The position numbers and the translations under genes are program-made. A stretch of 64,000 nucleotides of DNA, from the NCBI RefSeq assembly GCF_052216985.1, contig NZ_JBQOUY010000002.1:124001-188000 (forward strand), given 5' to 3'. This stretch comes from Acidaminococcus fermentans_A (GTDB lineage: Bacteria; Bacillota; Negativicutes; Acidaminococcales; Acidaminococcaceae). This document shows, piece by piece, positions 57,630-64,000 of the stretch. The notes below the pieces were generated by a model that was not told the DNA's origin, made no database searches, and saw nothing but the letters and a program-made list of their open reading frames with translations. Positions within the stretch are counted from its first letter, which is position 1. Each line of letters starts with the position of its first letter.

Positions 57630-58826
57630 ATGAATCAGATCCTGAAACTGAGAGAAGAAAGAGCCAACACCTGGGAAATGGCTAAAGCCTTCCTGGAGTC
57701 CCACCGGGATAAGGACGGCATGGTCTCTGCAGAAGACAGCGCTGTCTATGACCGGATGGAAGAAAAAGTGGTGGCCCTGGGCAAAGAAATCGAACGGCTG
57801 GAACGCCAGCGGAACATCGATGATGAAATGAATCAAACCATCGATACGGCACTGAAGGGAAACCCGGGGGCTGGGCTGATGAAACCGGACGAAAAGAAAG
57901 GCCGGGCCAGTGATGCCTATGGCAAAGCCTTCTGGCAGGCCTTCCGGGGCAAGGGGAACATCCAGGAAGTGAAGGATACCCTGACCATTGGCTCCGATCC
58001 GGAAGGCGGGTACCTGGTCCCGGATGAATACGAACGGACCCTTGTGGCGGCTCTCCAGGAAGAGAACTTTTTCCGCAGTCTGGCCCATACCATCCGCACG
58101 TCTTCCGGGGATCACACGATCCCTGTTGTAGCCAGCCATGGGGAAGCGGCCTGGATGGAAGAAGGCAGTGCCTACCCGGAAAGCGACGACACCTTCAGCC
58201 AGGTGAACCTGGGGGCTCACAAACTGGGGACCGCCATCCGGGTTTCCGAAGAACTGATGAACGACAGTGTCTTTGACCTGGAAAGCTACATTACCCAGGA
58301 ATTTGCCCGGCGCATCGGGACCAAGGAAGAAGAAGCCTTCCTGGTGGGCGATGGGAAGCATAAGCCTCTGGGGGTGTTCCAGGGTGCTGAAGTGGGAGTA
58401 ACGGCAGCGAAAACGGCCATTACTTTTGATGACATGATGGACCTGTACCACAGCCTTCGGACTCCTTATCGGAGAAATGCTTCCTGGATCCTGAACGATT
58501 CCACGGTGAAGGCTATCCGGAAACTGAAAGACAACAATGGGAACTACATCTGGCAGCCTTCCGTCCAGGTGGGCCAGCCGGACCGGATTCTCAGCCTGCC
58601 TTACCGCACGTCCAGCTTTGTACCGGAACTGGCAGCCGGGAACAAGGTCATTGCCCTGGGGGACTATTCCTATTACTGGATCGCCGACCGGCAGGGCCGG
58701 AAGTTCAAACGGCTCAGCGAGCTCTATGCAGCCAACGGGCAGATCGGGTTCCTGGCCAGCGAACGGGTGGATGGCCGTCTGATCCTGCCGGAAACCGTGA
58801 AAGTTCTGGAAATCCAGGCCGGCTGA
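57630..58826 (+). CDS. HK97-family major capsid protein
   Basis: 398 residues. An N-terminal coiled-coil delta domain (residues 1-90, EKVVALGKEIERLERQRNID) that serves as scaffold and is cut off by the protease, then the HK97 fold: TIGSDPEGGYLVPDEYERTL at its start, FARRIGTKEEEAFLVGDG, and the C-terminal GRLILPETVKVLEIQAG. AAGGAGGAATATCC precedes the ATG. Confidence 0.92.
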   Translation: MNQILKLREERANTWEMAKAFLESHRDKDGMVSAEDSAVYDRMEEKVVALGKEIERLERQRNIDDEMNQTIDTALKGNPGAGLMKPDEKKGRASDAYGKAFWQAFRGKGNIQEVKDTLTIGSDPEGGYLVPDEYERTLVAALQEENFFRSLAHTIRTSSGDHTIPVVASHGEAAWMEEGSAYPESDDTFSQVNLGAHKLGTAIRVSEELMNDSVFDLESYITQEFARRIGTKEEEAFLVGDGKHKPLGVFQGAEVGVTAAKTAITFDDMMDLYHSLRTPYRRNASWILNDSTVKAIRKLKDNNGNYIWQPSVQVGQPDRILSLPYRTSSFVPELAAGNKVIALGDYSYYWIADRQGRKFKRLSELYAANGQIGFLASERVDGRLILPETVKVLEIQAG

Positions 58827-58856
58827 TGAATTTGCAGGGAGGTGATGGGATTGGCA

Positions 58857-59129
58857 ATGACGGGACTCGTAACACTTGAGGAAGCAAAAGCCTACCTTCG
58901 GGTAGACGGAAACGAGGAGGACGACATTATTGCCCGTCTCATTGCTTCCGCTGAAAGGCTCTGTCTGGATACCATCCGAAAGGAAGACCCGGAAGAAAAG
59001 GCGGCTTTTAAAATGGCCGTCCTTTTCGCGGTATCCTATCTCTACGAGCACAGGGAGGATGCAGATTACCACAATCTGCTCCTCACCCTGCGCTCTCTTT
59101 TGTTTGGGGAACGGAGGGATGCGTTCTAA
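58857..59129 (+). CDS. Head-tail connector protein (gp6-like)
   Basis: About 90 residues (MTGLVTLEEAKAYLRVDGNE). The gp6/DUF3199-type head-tail connector pattern is VTLEEAKAYLRVDGxEED, followed by IARLIASAERLCLDTI and a C-terminal helix. Start choice is uncertain between ATG 58857, TTG 58851 and ATG 58845; GGGAGG at 58838-58843 favours the first two. Overlaps the next gene by one base. Confidence 0.8.
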   Translation: MTGLVTLEEAKAYLRVDGNEEDDIIARLIASAERLCLDTIRKEDPEEKAAFKMAVLFAVSYLYEHREDADYHNLLLTLRSLLFGERRDAF

Positions 59130-59449
59130 TGAAAATCGGGAAGATGGACAAACGGATCACACTCCTTCAGCCCAAGCCCACAGAAGACGGCTACGGAGGC
59201 TTCCATACAGACTATGAAGAGGTGGAGCGGATCTGGGCCCAGGTGATCCAGACTAACTATGCCGAGCAGGAAGCCCAGGGGACTCCCATGAATCGGGAAC
59301 AGCTGCGGCTGAAGATCAGGCCCCGAAAGGATTTGAAACGGGGATGGAGACTGAGGCTCGCTGGAGAACTGTACGAAATCGAGACTGTGGACAACACCTA
59401 CCGGGACAGCACCACCCTGATCGTCCATCGGTATGAACAGGGGGTGTAG
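59129..59449 (+). CDS. Head-tail adaptor/closure protein
   Basis: 106 residues of the phage head closure family: MDKRITLLQPKPTEDGYGGF, then VIQTNYAEQEAQGTPMNREQ and LAGELYEIETVDNTYRDSTT. Small beta-barrel stacked between connector and tail. ATG overlaps the preceding stop (TAATG). Confidence 0.85.
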   Translation: MKIGKMDKRITLLQPKPTEDGYGGFHTDYEEVERIWAQVIQTNYAEQEAQGTPMNREQLRLKIRPRKDLKRGWRLRLAGELYEIETVDNTYRDSTTLIVHRYEQGV

Positions 59450-59451
59450 CC

Positions 59452-59895
59452 ATGGCTGTTTTTACGGTAAAAGTCCCGGAAGGGGAACTGAGCAAAGCCA
59501 TCCGGCAGATTTCCGCCTGGGATGGAAAGACCCGTCTCCGGGTGGAAGCGGCCCTCAAAAGAGGAACCAATGCGGTATACCGGGAGGCCCGGCAGCGGGT
59601 CCCGGTCCGGTCGGGGAAGCTGAAAAAATCCATCAGGCAGCGGTTTTCCACCGTGAAGCTGGAAGGGCAGGTGTTCAGCAACCAGCCCTATGCCCATCTG
59701 GTGGAATTCGGCAGTAGGGCCCATACGGTAAGGCCCAAGAAGAAAAAGGCCCTCCGGTTCTTTAAGGGAGGCCCTGTGTTTACGAAACGGTCCCGGATTC
59801 CGGCCCAGGCAGGGAAGCCCTTCTTCAAGCCTTCCTACGACTATGTGGAACCCCAGCTGCTCCGTGATGTGAAGAAAGCGGTACAGGAGCCATGA
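59452..59895 (+). CDS. HK97 gp10-family protein
   Basis: 147 residues, HK97-gp10-like: LRVEAALKRGTNAVYREARQ, RVPVRSGKLKKSIRQRF and PYAHLVEFGSRAHTVRPKKK are family signatures. Minor structural protein between head closure and tail terminator. GGGGGTGTAGCC precedes it. The stop overlaps the next ATG. Confidence 0.85.
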   Translation: MAVFTVKVPEGELSKAIRQISAWDGKTRLRVEAALKRGTNAVYREARQRVPVRSGKLKKSIRQRFSTVKLEGQVFSNQPYAHLVEFGSRAHTVRPKKKKALRFFKGGPVFTKRSRIPAQAGKPFFKPSYDYVEPQLLRDVKKAVQEP

Positions 59896-60296
59896 AGAGA
59901 TTACCCAATAACGCAGTGCATAAGGCCTTGGTGGCCTTTCTCAGGAACCATACGGGACTGGCCGTCTATGACTATGTGCCCCAGGAAGCGGTGCTGCCGT
60001 TCATTACCCTGGGGACCATGACGGTCCAGGACAAGTCCACCAAGACCGATGACATGACCCACCTTTCGGCTCATATCCACATTTACAGCAACTATAAGGG
60101 CCGGTATGAAATCAACTCCCTGGCGGAGAAGCTCATCAACCTATTCGGAATGGAGCAGTTGGACCTTACGGGAGACGAGTTCTACGTAAGCGCCCAGGGA
60201 GTGGATTTCTATGAAACCTACCCGGAGGATGAGACCGGCTACAGCGGGGTGATCACCCTGGAAGTCCTCATCCAGAACATCCATAAGGAGGAATAA
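59892..60296 (+). CDS. DUF3168 tail terminator-like protein
   Basis: 134 residues. DUF3168 family: HKALVAFLRNHTGLAVYDYV, then LPFITLGTMTVQDKSTKTDD, LSAHIHIYSNYKGRYEINSL. Caps the tail tube during assembly. Four-base overlap with the gp10 gene. One base precedes the next ATG. Confidence 0.82.
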   Translation: MKRLPNNAVHKALVAFLRNHTGLAVYDYVPQEAVLPFITLGTMTVQDKSTKTDDMTHLSAHIHIYSNYKGRYEINSLAEKLINLFGMEQLDLTGDEFYVSAQGVDFYETYPEDETGYSGVITLEVLIQNIHKEE

Positions 60297-60297
60297 T

Positions 60298-60783
60298 ATG
60301 GCAACGACAACGTTTCCCAGCCGGAGTGAAGCCTCCAACACGGCCACTGCCGGCAAGGACTATCTGATCTATTTAAATGCAGGAGAATCCGACACCAATC
60401 CCACCTGGCTGTTGTTAGGAGGCCAGCGGAGCGGGGACCTGACCCGGCAGGCGGACGAAATCGACGCCAGCAGCAAAACGTCCAGCGGGTGGAAATCCAC
60501 TATCCCGGGTCTCCGGAACTGGTCCCTGGATCTGGAAAGTGTGTACCTGGCAGGAGACAAGGGAGCCCGGTTCCTGGAAGCCTCTTTCCTGGCCGGGAAG
60601 CAGGTCCACATCAAATTCGAATATCCAGACAAGAGCTATGTGACCGGTTGGGGTTCCGTGACGGAATGCAGCCTGTCCACCCCTCATGATGACGTGGCCA
60701 CCCTCTCCGGGACCATTTCCGGGGACGGGCCCCTCAGTGAACTGAAGAGTGCGGATGGAACGGCTGTGACCACCGGCAAATAG
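60298..60783 (+). CDS. Major tail tube protein (TP901-1 type)
   Basis: 161 residues: NATATAGKDYLIYLNAG-like start (TATAGKDYLIYLNAGESD), GGQRSGDLTRQADEIDASSK, then SSGWKSTIPGLRNWSLDLES, all typical of phage TP901-1-like major tail proteins. ATAAGGAGGAATAAT precedes the ATG. Forms the tail tube. Confidence 0.88.
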   Translation: MATTTFPSRSEASNTATAGKDYLIYLNAGESDTNPTWLLLGGQRSGDLTRQADEIDASSKTSSGWKSTIPGLRNWSLDLESVYLAGDKGARFLEASFLAGKQVHIKFEYPDKSYVTGWGSVTECSLSTPHDDVATLSGTISGDGPLSELKSADGTAVTTGK

Positions 60784-60798
60784 GAGGAAAAGAATAAG

Positions 60799-61520
60799 AT
60801 GAAGAAAATCGATTTTGAAGTCTTCGGCCCTGGCCAGTATCTGTATTTCGACATCGGCCGGCTGATCCAGGTGGAAAACATTACCGGCAAGAGCGCTGGG
60901 GACATTATCCGGAATCAGGAACTGAACCTGGGGATTCTGACAGCGCTTCTGTCCATCGGCCTCCGGCAGCACGGAATCAAGAATCCCCAGTGGTACGCCA
61001 ATAAGATGCAGGAGCTGATCGATGAAGGCCACGAGATGGACGAATTCGTCCAGCCGGTGGTGAAGGCCATCGCCGGTTCCGGCATCCTGGGGAAAGAAGT
61101 GTACTATGCCATCTTCCCGGAAGAGGAACCAGATAAAGAACAGGCGAAGGGGAAAACGAAGCCAAAAAACTGACAGAGGGACAGGAAGAAGTCCCGTCTT
61201 TTAACGAGTGGCTGGGGTGGGCGGAAGATGTGGCCTATGGTCTCTTGCATCTTCTGCCTGCCCAATTCTATGCCCTGACTCCCATGGAACTGGACAGAAT
61301 GGCTGAGTGCCGGACCATAGCTGAACAAAGGAAAAAGTGGGAGACCGCCTATTGGGTGGCCTGCCTGATGAGCGTCCATACGAGAAAGCCTGTACGGACA
61401 GAGAAACTCATGAAACCCTTCCTGCCTAAGAAAACAGGCAGCGAAATCGCAGCAGAGCGGGATGCCTTCTTCGAGGAATTCAGACGGAAAGGAGCTGACG
61501 GACATGGCAACCATCGCTGA
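60799..61520 (+). CDS. Tail assembly chaperone with programmed -1 frameshift
   Basis: The zero-frame product is 124 residues (60799-61173). Just before its TGA lies A AAA AAC (61164-61170), a canonical slippery heptamer. Slipping back one base continues as LTEGQEEVPSFNEWLGWAED through to 61520, giving a fusion of about 240 residues, as in lambda gpG/gpGT. The downstream frame has no good start of its own near 61174. Such proteins coat the tape measure during tail assembly; the ratio of short to long form is set by frameshift frequency. Confidence 0.85.
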
Positions 61521-64000
61521 CCTTCTGGTCAAGATCGGGGCGGATACCTCCGATCTCCGGAAAGAACTCAATGCAACCAAACGTCAGATCAAGACCGCCT
61601 TTGGGAGTGACGCCCTGGATCTCTCTAAAAAGTCTCTGGCCGTTCTGGGCGGCATCGGGGCCGGGCTGGCCGCCCTGGGAGTGGCTTCTGTGAAAGCAGG
61701 GGCCAGTCTCCAGAGTACAAAGACCGCCTTCACCAATATGCTGGGGAGCGCGGAAAAAGCCCAGGATTTCCTGGCCAAGATGCAGGACTTTGCAGCCAAG
61801 ACCCCCTTCGAGTTCAGCCAGGTGTCTCAGGCAGCCCAGAAGTTCATTGCTTTTGGGTTCTCTGCAGAGCAGGTTATACCGACCCTTACGGCAGTTGGGG
61901 ATGCAGCTGCCGGCGTAGGCCTGGGGGCGGAAGGCATCAACCGGATCACCCTGGCTCTGGGGCAAATGGCCGCCAAATCCAAGGTCCAGGCCGGTGAAAT
62001 GATGCAGCTGACGGAAACCGGGATCCCGGCCTGGAAAATGCTGGCAGACCAGATCGGGGTTTCCGTGCCGGAAGCCATGAGCATGGTGTCCAAAGGGGCC
62101 ATTGACGCGGCAACCGGGATCACAGCGCTGGTCAGCGGCATGGAGCAGAGTTTCGGCGGCATGATGGACCAGCAAAGCCAGACCATCAGCGGCACCTGGT
62201 CCACCCTCATGGACGGGCTGGAACAGTCCGCGGCCCAGGTAGGACTCCAGATTGCAGAAGCTCTGAATCTGACGGGGCTCTTCCAGTCCCTGGGGGATAT
62301 ACTGACCAACTTTGCCGCAACGGTTCAATCCTCTGGATTAACAGAAGCCTTGCTTACGGCCATCCCTCCGGAATTCCAGGCCGGCATTATTTTGATTGTT
62401 TCCACCTTGACCGGCCTTGCCATTCCGGCCATCAGCCTTTTCGTGACCAAAGTGACCCTGATGGCTGCCCCCTTCATTGCGGCAGTTACGGCAGCGGCTC
62501 CTTTCATTGCGGTGGCGGCTGCTGTTGCTACGGCCCTCTATGCCATCGTAAAAAGCGGGATGACCGTGGAAGATGTGCTGGGAACCATGGGCATCAAGAT
62601 GGAAACGGTTACAAGGGCTGTGGATGCCGTCCGGACCATGATGAGTGCGGCGGCCCAGGCAATCATCGCCAATCTCCAAGCTCTGGAACCTGTGTTCACC
62701 CTGGTGGCGGCGGTGATGGGGGCTGCCTTCTATGCGGCTCTGCAGGTGATCGGCGGTGTGGTCAATGGGGTGCTGAATTTCATCAGCGTCCTTAGTGAAT
62801 GCGTCACTTGGATTTTAAATGCCTTCACCTATCTGGTGGAAGGCATCGGGGCCTGCATCGATGAAGTGGGAAGCATCCTGTCGGATATGGCAGGCAGCAT
62901 CCTTCCCTCCTGGGCTTCCAGCGGTCTATCTACCATTGCCAATTTTGTCAGCGAAGCCATCAGCTGGCTCTCTAGCCTGATCCAGAAGATCCTGGAAACC
63001 AACAATGCCCTGGGATCCATGGGCGGGGAAAACGGTGGAGGCGGTGGTGGCAGTGGCGGCAGTGCTCCTGCCAAACGGGAATTCAAGCTGCCGGACTTCA
63101 GCAACCTCCGGGGCGGGGGTACGGACATTCCGGCTCCTTCTGGAGGAGGTGGCGGAGGCGGTTCCGGTGGCGGCGGTGGCGGACGGGGCGGAAGCTCCGG
63201 TGGAGCGGACCAGCTGGCCAATGCCGCTGCCCAGACCAGCAAGAGCATCGAAGAAGAATGGTTCCGGACCTTCCAGACCAAGAGTGCCCTGGTGGACCGG
63301 TGGTACAAGGAAGAAACGGATGAACTGGAGAAATCCAAATCCGCCAATGAGAACTACGAACGGGATAAGACCCGTCTGGCGGAACTCTATGCCCAGAAAC
63401 GTCTGGATGCCCTTTCTGAAGAACAGGCCAAAGCCCGGGAACTGATGAACAAGGCACGGGACCTGTCCTTTGATGCGGTGACGGCGAAACTCACCTTGTA
63501 TGGTTCCAAGCAGGAGCAGGAAGTCATGAAGATGCAGTCCGACATGGAAAAGGCGGTGGCTTCCATCGATGACAAGTACGCCAAACTGTCCCAGGACTTC
63601 ATTAGTCTCACCAGTGCAGAGAAGGCTGTGTTTTTAAATGCCCTGAAGGAAAAGGGCATCGCCTATGAACAGACCAGTGCCAACGAGATCGCCTTTGACA
63701 AACAGGCTAACCTGGAAAAAGCGGCGGCCTACAAAAGCTACATGGAAGAACGGAATGCCTACTTTGCCCAGGGGAAAGACATCCAGGCGGCTCTGGATGA
63801 AGCCTATAACCAGAACTCCCTGGCTCTGCTGCAGGAGACTCTCACAGCAGAAATGGCCCTCCGGCAAAGCAACATCGATGCGGAAAAGTCTCTCATGGAT
63901 ACCTACCAGGAAGCCTATATGAATGCCCATATGGGAACCCTGGAACTCATTGCGGACATGGCATCCACCACATTAAGCGGTCTGGAGACTGCCTTTACGG
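61504..64000 (+). CDS. Tail tape measure protein, runs off the window
   Basis: At least 832 residues from ATG 61504 (GGAAAGGAGCTGACGGAC upstream), open to the window end. TIADLLVKIGADTSDLRKEL and the following SLAVLGGIGAGLAALGVASV are typical, as is FEFSQVSQAAQKFIAFGFSA. Hydrophobic segments lie around residues 280-350 (FQAGIILIVSTLTGLAIPAI; PFIAAVTAAAPFIAVAAAVA). Two Gly-rich linkers (63025-63066, 63139-63207) follow, then a helical region. It sets tail length and helps DNA injection. The 3' end is outside the window. Confidence 0.9.
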   Translation, partial: MATIADLLVKIGADTSDLRKELNATKRQIKTAFGSDALDLSKKSLAVLGGIGAGLAALGVASVKAGASLQSTKTAFTNMLGSAEKAQDFLAKMQDFAAKTPFEFSQVSQAAQKFIAFGFSAEQVIPTLTAVGDAAAGVGLGAEGINRITLALGQMAAKSKVQAGEMMQLTETGIPAWKMLADQIGVSVPEAMSMVSKGAIDAATGITALVSGMEQSFGGMMDQQSQTISGTWSTLMDGLEQSAAQVGLQIAEALNLTGLFQSLGDILTNFAATVQSSGLTEALLTAIPPEFQAGIILIVSTLTGLAIPAISLFVTKVTLMAAPFIAAVTAAAPFIAVAAAVATALYAIVKSGMTVEDVLGTMGIKMETVTRAVDAVRTMMSAAAQAIIANLQALEPVFTLVAAVMGAAFYAALQVIGGVVNGVLNFISVLSECVTWILNAFTYLVEGIGACIDEVGSILSDMAGSILPSWASSGLSTIANFVSEAISWLSSLIQKILETNNALGSMGGENGGGGGGSGGSAPAKREFKLPDFSNLRGGGTDIPAPSGGGGGGGSGGGGGGRGGSSGGADQLANAAAQTSKSIEEEWFRTFQTKSALVDRWYKEETDELEKSKSANENYERDKTRLAELYAQKRLDALSEEQAKARELMNKARDLSFDAVTAKLTLYGSKQEQEVMKMQSDMEKAVASIDDKYAKLSQDFISLTSAEKAVFLNALKEKGIAYEQTSANEIAFDKQANLEKAAAYKSYMEERNAYFAQGKDIQAALDEAYNQNSLALLQETLTAEMALRQSNIDAEKSLMDTYQEAYMNAHMGTLELIADMASTTLSGLETAFT

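Noticed and set aside
61480..62328. Minus-strand frame opposite the tape measure gene
   Set aside because: Shadow of the tape measure reading frame; composition typical of antisense to Ala/Gly-rich coding sequence.
1..64000. tRNA or rRNA genes
   Set aside because: I saw no cloverleaf with a TTCGANNC loop and CCA end and no rRNA sequence; the mosaic repeats are GC-rich and structured but do not form tRNA arms.

Overview
The window looks like the chromosome of a low-to-mid GC Firmicute. My best guess is a Negativicutes gut bacterium of the Acidaminococcus type, judged only from protein style, strong AAGGAGG ribosome sites, frequent TTG/GTG starts and typical Firmicute phage modules; there is no rRNA, tRNA or taxonomic marker here to prove it.

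Layout. (1) 0-3 kb: exported cell-wall and beta-lactamase-like proteins. (2) 3-19 kb: an accessory zone of toxin-antitoxin loci (MazE/RelE-like, two near-identical orphan RelB genes, a RelBE pair, a frameshifted Phd-Doc), decayed genes (DUF2075 ATPase, GNAT, NUDIX fragment), small exported or membrane proteins, a metallo-hydrolase divergent from an Lrp-type regulator, and a mosaic family of intergenic repeats that often ends in an intrinsic terminator. (3) 19-33.8 kb: an AT-rich, tightly packed, all-plus-strand island. Its first, second, third and fourth genes match the four parts of Ssp-type DNA phosphorothioation: a PAPS-reductase-like protein with zinc ribbons and Fe-S clusters (SspD-like), a DUF4007 protein (SspB-like), a 1204-residue P-loop ATPase (SspC-like) and a cysteine desulfurase (SspA-like). 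It continues with a PLD-nuclease/helicase fusion, a 57-residue protein, a DndD/SMC-like ATPase, a 178-residue unknown, a sigma-70 factor with region 1.1 and a protein ending in an Ada-type zinc domain. I see no SspE, so the downstream set is the candidate effector or regulatory arm; this is the strongest candidate for an undescribed system. (4) 34 kb to the window end: a siphovirus-type prophage, all rightward: early genes, replication (DUF2800, DUF2815, family A DNA polymerase with an intein, DUF3987 protein, VRR-NUC nuclease, SNF2 helicase broken in its P-loop), HNH, small terminase, ParB-methyltransferase, three cargo genes each with the same promoter-like cassette, large terminase with a second intein, a reverse-strand HigBA cargo, then portal, protease, capsid, connectors, tail tube, a frameshifted tail chaperone and a tape measure running off the end.

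How it works together. The island should put sulfur in the DNA backbone (desulfurase feeds sulfur to the Fe-S PAPS-reductase-like enzyme; DUF4007 nicking and the ATPase give access) and the helicase-nuclease and SMC-like ATPase would act on unmarked DNA. The prophage carries its own modification gene (methyltransferase) and cargo. Functions are assigned from motifs read by eye; no database search was possible.
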